Of a DNA stretch of 64,000 nucleotides, positions 7,861 through 15,446 are shown piece after piece (within the stretch, counting starts at the first letter, position 1; every line of letters begins with the position of its first letter). The notes under the pieces were generated by a model. That model worked only from the letters and a program-made list of their open reading frames with translations. It did not search any database and was not told the origin of the DNA. The DNA is taken from NCBI RefSeq assembly GCF_000062885.1, contig NC_009142.1, forward strand, positions 868,001 through 932,000, in the 5' to 3' direction. Source of the DNA: Saccharopolyspora erythraea NRRL 2338. Lineage in GTDB: Bacteria; Actinomycetota; Actinomycetes; Mycobacteriales; Pseudonocardiaceae. The translations under genes were made by a program, and so were the position numbers.

Positions 7861-9228
7861 GTGACGACCCAGCAGGACGTAGTTGTGGAATCGACCGGAA
7901 CCGACATCCCCGCCCAGCGCGGTGACGCCGCCGACGCGGTCACGTCCCTCAAGGCCCAGGTGACCGGCGACCTGATGGACATCGTGGTCGACCTCGACGC
8001 CGGTGACGGCTGCCGTTTGCGCGACCTGCGCGACGGCACCGAATACCTCGACATGACGATGTTCTTCAGCTCGGCCACGCTCGGGCACGGGCACCCGGGC
8101 CTGCGCACCCCGGAATTCGAGGCGGCGCTGGTGCGGGCGGGACGCGTCAAGCCGTCGAACCCCGATTTCGCCACCGTCGAGCAGGCCCGCTTCGCCGAGA
8201 CCTTCCGGCGGGTGGCCGGTGACCCGCAACTGCCGCTGCTGTTCTTCATCGACGGCGGAACGCTCGCGGTGGAGAACGCGCTGAAGGTCGCTTTCGACTG
8301 GAAGACCAAGGTGAACGCCCGCAAGGGTGTCGCGATCCGCGGCAGCCGCGTGCTGCACCTGGAGAAGGCCTTCCACGGCCGCAGCGGCTACACGCTCTCG
8401 CTCACCAACACCGACCCGTCGAAGATCCGCGACTACCCGATGTTCGACTGGCCGCGCATCCCCAGTCCTGCCGTCGTCCCCGGCGACGACTGGGACGACC
8501 CCGAGCTGCTGCCGCACGAGCGGGTCGCGGTGGAGGCCGCCGAAGCCGCGCTGCGCCGCTACGGTCGCGAGATCGCCTGCTTCGTCTACGAGCCGATCCA
8601 GGGCGAGGGCGGCGACCGGCACCTGCGGCCCCGCTTCCTGCGCGCGGTGCAGGAGCTGTGCCGGGAGCACGACGTGCTCACCGTCGCCGACGAGGTGCAG
8701 ACCGGCGCCCTGACCGGCCGGGCGTGGGCCTACCAGGCGCTGGGGCTCGAACCTGACCTCGTCGCGTTCGGCAAGCGCATGCAGGTCTGCGGCGTGATGG
8801 GCGGCAGGCGCGTGCTGGAGGTCGAGGAGAACGCGTTCCGCGAGGCCAGCCGGATCAGCTCCACCTGGGGCGGCTCGCTCACCGACATGGTGCGCGCGAC
8901 CCGGATCCTGGAGGTGATCGAGAGCGAGGACCTCTTCGAGCACAGCCGCCAGATGGGCGAGCTGCTGCTCGGCGAGCTGCGCGCCCTGGTCGCGGAGTTC
9001 CCGTCGGTGGTCCGCGACGCGCGCGGACGCGGCCTGATGTGCGCGATCAGCTTCGCCGACCCGGACAAGCGCAACCGCGCGCTCGCCGTGGCCCGCGACC
9101 ACCACCGCACGCTGTTCCTGCCGTCCGGGACCGACTCGCTGCGGTGCCGTCCGCCGCTCTCGGTGCGGCCGGAGGAGGTCGTCGACGCCGTCTCGGCGCT
9201 GCGCAAGACCCTCGTCGAACTGGCCTGA
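7861..9228 (+). CDS. lat: L-lysine 6-transaminase (lysine epsilon-aminotransferase)
   Basis: A PLP enzyme of 455 residues (class III aminotransferase). It moves the epsilon-amino group of lysine to 2-oxoglutarate, giving the semialdehyde that cyclises to piperideine-6-carboxylate. The PLP lysine is K305 in LVAFGKRMQVCGVMGG, and the KRMQVCG context is specific to lysine 6-transaminases rather than ornithine or GABA enzymes. TVADEVQTG supplies the cofactor aspartate. The start is GTG with GGGAGG seven bases upstream. In streptomycetes the enzyme opens cephamycin biosynthesis; in mycobacteria it is a persistence-linked catabolic enzyme. No beta-lactam genes are nearby. Confidence 0.9.
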   Translation: MTTQQDVVVESTGTDIPAQRGDAADAVTSLKAQVTGDLMDIVVDLDAGDGCRLRDLRDGTEYLDMTMFFSSATLGHGHPGLRTPEFEAALVRAGRVKPSNPDFATVEQARFAETFRRVAGDPQLPLLFFIDGGTLAVENALKVAFDWKTKVNARKGVAIRGSRVLHLEKAFHGRSGYTLSLTNTDPSKIRDYPMFDWPRIPSPAVVPGDDWDDPELLPHERVAVEAAEAALRRYGREIACFVYEPIQGEGGDRHLRPRFLRAVQELCREHDVLTVADEVQTGALTGRAWAYQALGLEPDLVAFGKRMQVCGVMGGRRVLEVEENAFREASRISSTWGGSLTDMVRATRILEVIESEDLFEHSRQMGELLLGELRALVAEFPSVVRDARGRGLMCAISFADPDKRNRALAVARDHHRTLFLPSGTDSLRCRPPLSVRPEEVVDAVSALRKTLVELA

Positions 9229-9242
9229 CCGCCGTCCAGGAA

Positions 9243-9287
9243 CCCGCGAGTCCTTCGGGCGCCACGGCCACCCGAAGGGCTCGCGGG
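9243..9287. terminator. Bidirectional terminator between lat and the MFS gene
   Basis: CCCGCGAG plus CCTTCGGG (9243-9259) pairs with CCCGAAGG plus CTCGCGGG (9271-9287) around an 11-base loop, with a single unpaired base in each arm. It fills the gap between two convergent stop codons, so it can serve both strands. Confidence 0.75.
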
Positions 9288-9297
9288 CGTTGCGTGA

Positions 9298-10890
9298 TCA
9301 GGATCGGCGGAGGATCCACCACGCCTGGACCGCGGCGTAGGCGAGGACCACGGCGCCGAGCACGCTCGTCACGTGCACACCGGAGGTGAACGCCGCGAAC
9401 GCCGACTCCCGCACGAGCTCGGCCTGCGCCGCGGGCAGTTCGGCCGCCGCGGCCAGTGCCCCGCCGAGGGTGTCCTCGGCGGCCTCCGCCATGGACCGCG
9501 GGATGCCGGTGAGGTCGAGTCCGCCACGGTAGGCCGCGGTGAGCGTGCTGCCGAGGATCGCCGTGCCCAGCGCGGCGCCCAGCTCGTAGCCGGTCTCCGA
9601 GATCGCCGACGCCGCGCCCGCGTTCGCCTGCGGCACGCTGCCGAGGATCGCGTCGTTGGTCGCCGTCTCGGTTACGCCCGCCCCGAGGCCGACCACCATG
9701 AACGCGAGCACCACGATCCAGCCGCCGTCGCGCACCGGCAGCAGCACCAGCAGCAGGTAGCCGAGCGCGGTCGCCAGGATCGCCGCACCCAGCAGCTCGG
9801 CCAGCCGCACCCGCCTGATCAGGCGAGCCGCCAGCAGCGACCCGACGACCGACAGGCCGATGCCGGGCAGCAGCGCGATGCCCGCGCGCAGCGGTGACAT
9901 GCCGAGCACCAGTTGCAGGTACTGCGTCATGAAGAACAGCGCGCCGACCATCACGAACACCGCGAGCAGGTTGCTGGAGACCGCGACGCTGAAGCGCCTG
10001 TCCGCGAACAGCCGCAGGTCGAGCATCGGGTTGTCGAGCCTGCGCTGCCTGCGCACGAACACCGCGCCGACGACGACCGCGAGCACGACCGAGCCGGCGG
10101 CGAGCGGGGTGAGGCCCTCGCCCGCCAGTTCCTTGATGCCGAGGACCAGCGCCAGCATCGCGGCCAGCGACAGGCCCGCGCCGAGCAGGTCGTAGCGGCC
10201 GGGCCGCGGGTTGCGCGACTCGGGGATCAGCGCCGGTCCGACGGCCAGCAGGACCACCATGACCGGCAGGTTGATCAGGAACACCGACCCCCACCAGAAG
10301 TGCTCCAGCAGCAGGCCGCCGAGCAGCGGTCCGAATGCGGAGCCACCCGCGAAGGTCGCGGTCCACGTCGCGATCGCGGTGGTGCGGGCGCGCGGGTCGG
10401 TGAAGGTGTTGCGGATCAGCGACAGCGTCGAGGGCATCAGGGTCGCGCCTGCCACGCCGAGCAGCGCGCGAGCGGCGATCAGCAGCTCGGCGTTGGGCGC
10501 GAAGGCGGCCAGCGCCGAGGCGGCGCCGAACCCGGCCGCACCGGTCAGCAGCAGGCGGCGCCTGCCGATCCGGTCGCCGAGGGTGCCCATCGTGACGAGC
10601 AGCCCGGCCAGCATCAGCGAGTAGATGTCGACGATCCACAGCAGTCGGCTGCCGCTGGGGCGCAACTGCTCGCTGAGGTGCGGCACCGCGAAGCTCAGCA
10701 CGGTGTTGTCGACCGAGATCAGCAGCACCGGGAGCAGGAGCGCGCCGAGTGCGGCCCACTGCTTGCGGGTCGTCACCGGACGCGGTTCCCGACCGGCGTC
10801 GGCGGCGCTGTTGGTGGCGGGGTCGGCGTTCGCGACCTGGCTGGAGGTCGCGGTCTGGTCGTGGTTGCGGGAGGAGTTCTGTTCAGTCAT
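9298..10890 (-). CDS. MFS drug exporter, DHA2 (EmrB/QacA) family
   Basis: A 530-residue membrane protein with about 14 predicted hydrophobic helices, the DHA2 layout. The N-terminal 40 residues are polar and cytoplasmic. The family motifs are SVDNTVLSFAVPHL in helix 1, GDRIGRRRLLLTG between helices 2 and 3, and the antiporter motif C region in helix 5 (AFGPLLGGLLLEH). It should export cationic or amphipathic drugs using the proton gradient. It is divergent from a TetR gene across a 53-bp gap holding two related palindromes, so it is probably repressed by that TetR and induced by its substrate. Confidence 0.9.
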   Translation of the reverse strand: MTEQNSSRNHDQTATSSQVANADPATNSAADAGREPRPVTTRKQWAALGALLLPVLLISVDNTVLSFAVPHLSEQLRPSGSRLLWIVDIYSLMLAGLLVTMGTLGDRIGRRRLLLTGAAGFGAASALAAFAPNAELLIAARALLGVAGATLMPSTLSLIRNTFTDPRARTTAIATWTATFAGGSAFGPLLGGLLLEHFWWGSVFLINLPVMVVLLAVGPALIPESRNPRPGRYDLLGAGLSLAAMLALVLGIKELAGEGLTPLAAGSVVLAVVVGAVFVRRQRRLDNPMLDLRLFADRRFSVAVSSNLLAVFVMVGALFFMTQYLQLVLGMSPLRAGIALLPGIGLSVVGSLLAARLIRRVRLAELLGAAILATALGYLLLVLLPVRDGGWIVVLAFMVVGLGAGVTETATNDAILGSVPQANAGAASAISETGYELGAALGTAILGSTLTAAYRGGLDLTGIPRSMAEAAEDTLGGALAAAAELPAAQAELVRESAFAAFTSGVHVTSVLGAVVLAYAAVQAWWILRRS

Positions 10891-10893
10891 TTT

Positions 10894-10931
10894 CTATACC
10901 GTCCAGACGGTATAGTAGCCCGTCCGGACGG
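10894..10931. promoter_or_regulatory. Two palindromic operators between the MFS and TetR genes
   Basis: The first is a 22-bp near-perfect palindrome at 10894-10915: CTATACCGTC, two bases, then GACGGTATAG. The second is CCGTCCGGACGG at 10920-10931. Both share the ACCGTC/GACGGT core, and their centres are 21 bp apart (two helical turns). They fill most of the space between the two divergent start codons, the standard arrangement for TetR autorepression and repression of an efflux gene. Confidence 0.85.
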
Positions 10932-10943
10932 TAGAGTGCCACC

Positions 10944-11492
10944 GTGGCAGCCAGGGACACCCGCGACCGCATCCTCGACGCGCTCCAGCGCATCCTCGTC
11001 CGCAAGGGAACGGCGGCGGTCACGCTGGAGTCGGTGGCCGCCGAGGCCGGGGTCTCCAAGGGCGGGCTGCTCTACCACTTCCGCTCGAAGCAGGCGATGC
11101 TGCAGGGGCTCACGCTGCGGCTCAGCGAGGACGCCGAAGCCGAGTTCGCGCAGGCCGAGCGGGCCGGCGCCGACGTCGTGCGGTACTTCCTGGAGACCTC
11201 GCTGCCCGCCTCCGACGAGGAGATGGCGCTGTACTGGTCGGTCATCGCGGCGCTGCGCAGCGCGGAGGGCCTGAGCGAGGACGGCACCGAGGTGCTGGCC
11301 CGCGTCTTCGGCCGCTGGTCGGAGCTGCTGACCGACCACATCGGCGACCCGGTGCTGGCCGAGACGGTGCGCCTGGTCGGCGACGGCCTCTACCTGAGCG
11401 CGTTGTCGGGGCTGCCGAACCCGGATCCGGAACTGCTGCGCCGCGTCTTCGACCGCCTGCTGGAGCAGGTGGCCGAGGCGCGCGGGGAGTAG
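10944..11492 (+). CDS. TetR family repressor of the adjacent exporter
   Basis: A 182-residue regulator. The N-terminal helix-turn-helix covers roughly residues 8-55 (VTLESVAAEAGVSKGGLLYHFRSKQAML), and the rest is the all-helical ligand-binding and dimer domain, with an acidic C-terminus. The start is GTG at 10944. It is divergent from the MFS exporter, and the two palindromes in the gap are the obvious binding sites. The inducing ligand is not predictable from sequence. Confidence 0.9.
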   Translation: MAARDTRDRILDALQRILVRKGTAAVTLESVAAEAGVSKGGLLYHFRSKQAMLQGLTLRLSEDAEAEFAQAERAGADVVRYFLETSLPASDEEMALYWSVIAALRSAEGLSEDGTEVLARVFGRWSELLTDHIGDPVLAETVRLVGDGLYLSALSGLPNPDPELLRRVFDRLLEQVAEARGE

Positions 11493-11541
11493 GGCTTCGG
11501 CGGGCCGCACCCACCGGGGTGGCGCGGTCTCGGCGGCTGCC

Positions 11542-12144
11542 CTAGATCCAGCCTTCTTCCCAGGCCCGGCGGGCCGCCTCGTGGCGGGTGCTGACCGAGA
11601 GCTTCGCCATCGCGGCGGACAGGTAGTTGCGCACCGTGCCCTGCGCCAGGTGCACCTCGTCGGCGATCGCCGCGATGGTCCCGCCGCGCACGGTGTGGCG
11701 CAGCAGCTCCAGCTCCCGCGCCGTCAGCGGGCACGCGCCCTCGGTGAGCGCGCTGGCCGCGATCTCCGGGTCGACGTAGCGGCCGCCGCCGTGCACGTCG
11801 CGCAGGATCGCGGCCAGCCGGGTCGCGGGCGTGGTCTTGGGCACGAACCCGCGCACACCCGCCGCCAGCGCCCGCCGCAGCACGCCCGGCCGGGCATGCC
11901 TGGTGACCAGCACGATCGGCAGCTCGGCGACCCGGCGGACCTCTGTGGCCGCCTGCACGCCGTCCAGCTCGGGCATCTCCAGGTCGAACACGGCGACGTC
12001 GGGCCGGTGCTCGGTCACCGCCCGCACCGCCGCCCTGCCGTCGCCGACCTGCGCGAGCACGCTGATGTCCGGCTCCAGGTCGAGCAGGGCCGCCAGGGCC
12101 CCGCGGATCAGGTCTTCGTCGTCGGCGAGCACCACCCGGATCAC
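11542..12144 (-). CDS. NarL/DesR-type response regulator
   Basis: A 200-residue regulator. The receiver domain has the acidic pair D8-D9, the phospho-acceptor D54 (VAVFDLEMP) and K104 region (FVPKTTP). The C-terminal LuxR helix-turn-helix is LTARELELLRHTVRGG followed by IAAIADEVHLAQGTVRNYL. The final EEGWI resembles DesR proteins. The GTG start overlaps the kinase stop by four bases (GTGA), so the pair is translationally coupled. Its likely target is the divergent ABC exporter operon. Confidence 0.92.
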   Translation of the reverse strand: MIRVVLADDEDLIRGALAALLDLEPDISVLAQVGDGRAAVRAVTEHRPDVAVFDLEMPELDGVQAATEVRRVAELPIVLVTRHARPGVLRRALAAGVRGFVPKTTPATRLAAILRDVHGGGRYVDPEIAASALTEGACPLTARELELLRHTVRGGTIAAIADEVHLAQGTVRNYLSAAMAKLSVSTRHEAARRAWEEGWI

Positions 12145-13463
12145 GAGCGCGGCCTCCCTGGTTCGTCGGCGAGGCCGGTCAGCTCGAACCAGCCGTCGCG
12201 GCCGGCGGCCCGCACCTGGCCGCCCAGCGTCGCGAAGCGCTCGCGCAGTCCGTCGATGCCCGAGCCCGCGGAGTCGCCGCCCCCGATGATGCCGTCGTTG
12301 CGCAGGACGACACGCACGCGCCCGTCGTCGGAGCGGATCTTCAGCTCGCAGCGCCGCGCCCGGCTGTGCCGCAGGACGTTGGTCGCGCCCTCCCGGACCA
12401 GCGCGCCGAACAGCGGTTCCAGCGGGGGCGGCACCAGCGCCGGATCACCGTCCACCGTGGTGTCGATGTCGGCGGAGCGCAGGATCGCCACGGCGTTGTC
12501 GATTTCGGTGGCCAGGCTGGTGCGCCGGTAGCCGTGCACGACCTCGCGGGTGTCGCGCAGCGCGGTCCTGGCGAGCTCGGCGACCTCCGCGGCCTGCGCG
12601 CGGGCCGCGTCGTCGTCGACCCCGACCAGCCGCTCGGCCAGCTCGCCCTTCAGCGCGATGGCCTGCAGGTGGTGGCCCTGCACGTCGTGCAGGTCCGCGG
12701 CGAAGCGCAGGCGCTCCCTGGCCACCGCCAGCTCGGCGGAGACCCAGCGTGCGCGGTCCAGTTCGAGCACGATGTCCCAGACCCACGCCTGGAAGATCAT
12801 GGCGAAGACCGTGGCCCCGGAGACGAAAGCGCTGTAGGACAGCACCGATCCGGACAGCTCGGGCTTGCCCGCCAGGACCATGGAGACCGGACCCACCGCG
12901 ACGACCAGCACGATCAGGCCGGTGGCCAGCCGCAGCCGGAAGCGCCTGGGCGCCGCCGCGGCGAGCGCGCCCGCCAGCGCGGACGGCAGCAGGGTCCATG
13001 TCAGCACGTTCGGCGGGCTGAGCCAGATCGCGTAGCACATGCCCGCCACCGCCAGCGCGAACGCGCCCGCCTGCTCCAGCGGGTGCTGGCGCGGCTTGCC
13101 CAGCCCGCCCATCATGCCGAGGGAGAACCGGGTGCCCTCCACCGCGACCACGACCAGGATCGCTACCAGCGCCGCGATCTGGATCGTGCTGATCCCGGTC
13201 TCGGCCGGGGCGACCACCGCGAAGACGCCGGCGACGCAAGCGAACACCGGAACCGTCGGGACGATCGCCCACCAGGTGAGCCTGCGCAGGCGCAGGATGC
13301 GCCGGGTGTTGAACTCCGGTTCCCCTGGCGCGGTGCTCTCGCCCTCCCGCGCGGGGACGTGGGGCTGGGCGGCTCGGCGGCTTCCGGTCGGCGGGGTCGG
13401 GTGGACGCCGGTCGGGTCGCTGCCGGTCGGCCGGGGTCGGCGGACGTCGGTCGGGTCGGGCAC
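12141..13463 (-). CDS. DesK-like sensor histidine kinase (HisKA_3)
   Basis: A 440-residue membrane kinase. A proline- and arginine-rich cytoplasmic N-terminus of about 55 residues precedes five or six hydrophobic helices (about 62-230). The dimerisation box RFAADLHDVQGHHLQ has H259 as phospho-acceptor, then an ATPase domain with EGATNVLRHS (N box) and GSGIDGLRERFATLGG (G box). There is no large extracellular sensor loop, so it probably senses membrane state or an envelope-active drug. The start is GTG; a later start is possible because the N-terminal tail is low complexity. Confidence 0.9.
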   Translation of the reverse strand: MPDPTDVRRPRPTGSDPTGVHPTPPTGSRRAAQPHVPAREGESTAPGEPEFNTRRILRLRRLTWWAIVPTVPVFACVAGVFAVVAPAETGISTIQIAALVAILVVVAVEGTRFSLGMMGGLGKPRQHPLEQAGAFALAVAGMCYAIWLSPPNVLTWTLLPSALAGALAAAAPRRFRLRLATGLIVLVVAVGPVSMVLAGKPELSGSVLSYSAFVSGATVFAMIFQAWVWDIVLELDRARWVSAELAVARERLRFAADLHDVQGHHLQAIALKGELAERLVGVDDDAARAQAAEVAELARTALRDTREVVHGYRRTSLATEIDNAVAILRSADIDTTVDGDPALVPPPLEPLFGALVREGATNVLRHSRARRCELKIRSDDGRVRVVLRNDGIIGGGDSAGSGIDGLRERFATLGGQVRAAGRDGWFELTGLADEPGRPRS

Positions 13464-13507
13464 CGCTACAGCATCGTCGATCCGCGGCGGGGTGTCTGCC
13501 GACGGCC

Positions 13508-13533
13508 GTCACGGCAGTCCGTGACATCTGTCA
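13508..13533. promoter_or_regulatory. Overlapping palindromes between kinase and ABC operons
   Basis: GTCACGG and CCGTGAC form a perfect dyad with a 4-bp spacer at 13508-13525. A second dyad, TGACA and TGTCA with a 2-bp spacer, overlaps it at 13522-13533. They lie in the 151-bp gap between divergent operons and are candidate sites for the adjacent response regulator. Confidence 0.55.
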
Positions 13534-13614
13534 TCGGTCCTGGTGACAACGCCGGACCGAGCCGCTGACTGATCGCCCTACCGGCGGGCGCGGCCCGCGG
13601 CGAGGCTTCGGGGC

Positions 13615-14535
13615 ATGACAGGACCAGTGATCGCGGTGAACGGGCTGCGGTGTTCCTACGGGGACTTCGAAGCCGTTCGCGGCGTCGACTTCGAAGTGGC
13701 GCAGGGCGAGCTGTTCGCGTTGCTGGGCACCAACGGCGCGGGCAAGACGACCACGATGGAAACCGTCGAGGGCCACCGGCCTCCGGCCGCGGGAACGGTT
13801 CGGGTGTTCGGGATGGACCCCTGGCAGAACCGGGCCGAAGTGCGAAGGCAGGTCGGGATCATGTTGCAGGACAGCGGTTTCGCGGGAGACCTCACGGTCG
13901 GCGAGACCGTCCGGCTGTGGCGCTCGATGGTCAGCCGTGCATCCGATGTGGACACCGCGCTGGACGCGCTTTCCCTCGGCCACCGCCGGGACGTCGCGGT
14001 CAAGCGGCTCTCCGGCGGTGAACGCCGCAGGCTCGACCTGGTGCTGGCGATGCTGGGCAGGCCGCGGCTGCTGTTCCTCGACGAGCCCACCACCGGGCTC
14101 GACCCCGAGTCGCGGCGGGCGACCTGGGAGGTCGTGCGCGGGCTGCTCGCCGAGGGCACCACGGTGCTGCTGACCACGCACTACCTGGAGGAGGCCGAGC
14201 GGCTGGCGCACCGGTTGGCGATCATGCACCGGGGCCGGATCGCGGTCTCCGGGTCGCTGGTCGACGTGCTGGCCAGCCGCCAGGCCCGGATCGACTTCGT
14301 CCTGCCCCGGCCCGCGGTGCTGCCGCGGCTGCGCGGATCGGTGAGCGCGGACGATGCCGGGAGCTACCGGATCACCACTCGCGACCTGCAGCGCGATCTG
14401 CACGCGCTGCTGAGCTGGGCGGACGAGCACGGTCTGCGCCTGGGCGGACTGCGCGCCCGCAACGCCTCGCTGGAGGACGTGTTCCACGGCGTGCGGGAAG
14501 AGGACGACGTGCGGGAAGGGGAGGTCGCGGTCTGA
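13615..14535 (+). CDS. ABC transporter ATP-binding protein (DrrA/CcmA type)
   Basis: A 306-residue cytoplasmic ATPase of an ABC-2 type exporter. Walker A is GTNGAGKTT near residue 39, the signature is LSGGERRRLDL, Walker B is LLFLDEPTTGLD, and the switch histidine is in TTHYLEEAE. The C-terminal 90 residues form the drug-ATPase extension. Its stop overlaps the ATG of the permease (TGATG). It is divergent from the DesK/DesR-like pair, the arrangement of bacitracin- or drug-responsive exporters, so regulated export of an envelope-active compound is likely. Confidence 0.9.
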   Translation: MTGPVIAVNGLRCSYGDFEAVRGVDFEVAQGELFALLGTNGAGKTTTMETVEGHRPPAAGTVRVFGMDPWQNRAEVRRQVGIMLQDSGFAGDLTVGETVRLWRSMVSRASDVDTALDALSLGHRRDVAVKRLSGGERRRLDLVLAMLGRPRLLFLDEPTTGLDPESRRATWEVVRGLLAEGTTVLLTTHYLEEAERLAHRLAIMHRGRIAVSGSLVDVLASRQARIDFVLPRPAVLPRLRGSVSADDAGSYRITTRDLQRDLHALLSWADEHGLRLGGLRARNASLEDVFHGVREEDDVREGEVAV

Positions 14536-15263
14536 TGGGCAACGCACTGCTCGCGATCGGCGCCACCGAGTGGAAGCTGCTGATCCGCAACCGGACCGTC
14601 GCCTTCAGCGCGACCGCCCTGCCGCTGGTGATGGGCGTCTTCCTCGCCTACTCGCGGCCCGCCGAAGGTGGCTGGGCCATGACCGTCGCCTTGCAGCTGC
14701 TGGCGGTGCTGGGCTTCACGGTCTACTTCACCACCAGCACCGCGCTGACCAGCCGTCGCGAGGACCTCTACCTCAAGCGGCTGTGCAGCGCCGAACCCGC
14801 GCCGGTCGTGGTGCTGGCCGGGATGCTGGTCCCGACGGCCGTGCTGGGCGTCGTGCAGTCCGCCGTCGTGCTCGGGCTCTCGGCGGCGTTCGGCGCTCCG
14901 CTCGGCGGCAACCCGCTGCTGCTGGTCGTCGCGGTGGCCGGGGGCCTGGTCATGTGCCTTCTCGCGGGCGTCGCGACCAGCGGTCGCACCTCGACGGCGG
15001 AGCAGGCGCAGATCACCACCCTGCCGTTCTTCTTCGCCATGTTCGGCGGGGCGCTCTGGGCGTCGGTCAGCGCGGGCGGAACGTGGGCGGCGCTGCTGCT
15101 GCCGGGCGCGGCCGTGGCCGAGCTGGTGCGGCTGTCCATGACGCCGCAGGACTGGACAGCCCAGGTCAACGCGGCCCTTCCGGCGGTGCTGGCACTGCTC
15201 GGGTGGGTGCTGCTCTGCGGTGTGGCCGCTCGCGGGTGGTTCCGCTGGGACCCGCGGGCATAG
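14535..15263 (+). CDS. ABC-2 type permease
   Basis: A 242-residue membrane protein with six predicted helices, the half-transporter length of ABC-2 permeases. Hydrophobic segments begin with AFSATALPLVMGVFLAY, and the middle has the typical polar TSRREDLYLKRL loop. It overlaps the ATPase gene by one base and presumably dimerises with two ATPase subunits to form the exporter. The 180 bp after the stop contain no gene. Confidence 0.85.
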   Translation: MGNALLAIGATEWKLLIRNRTVAFSATALPLVMGVFLAYSRPAEGGWAMTVALQLLAVLGFTVYFTTSTALTSRREDLYLKRLCSAEPAPVVVLAGMLVPTAVLGVVQSAVVLGLSAAFGAPLGGNPLLLVVAVAGGLVMCLLAGVATSGRTSTAEQAQITTLPFFFAMFGGALWASVSAGGTWAALLLPGAAVAELVRLSMTPQDWTAQVNAALPAVLALLGWVLLCGVAARGWFRWDPRA

Positions 15264-15446
15264 TGGCGCAGCGGCGCGCCGGGTCCGGCTGGGGGTCCCG
15301 GCGCGCCGACGCGCGGGGGGCGCGGCTCGGCTGGGTGGCGGGGGCTCAGAGGGGCTGACGGGGACGCAGCGGCTCGCGGTACCGATCTGTAGTGGCTTGC
15401 GGTGCCGTGTTGCGGCTGATCAGCGGGCGTGCCGCGCCGTGGTGGC

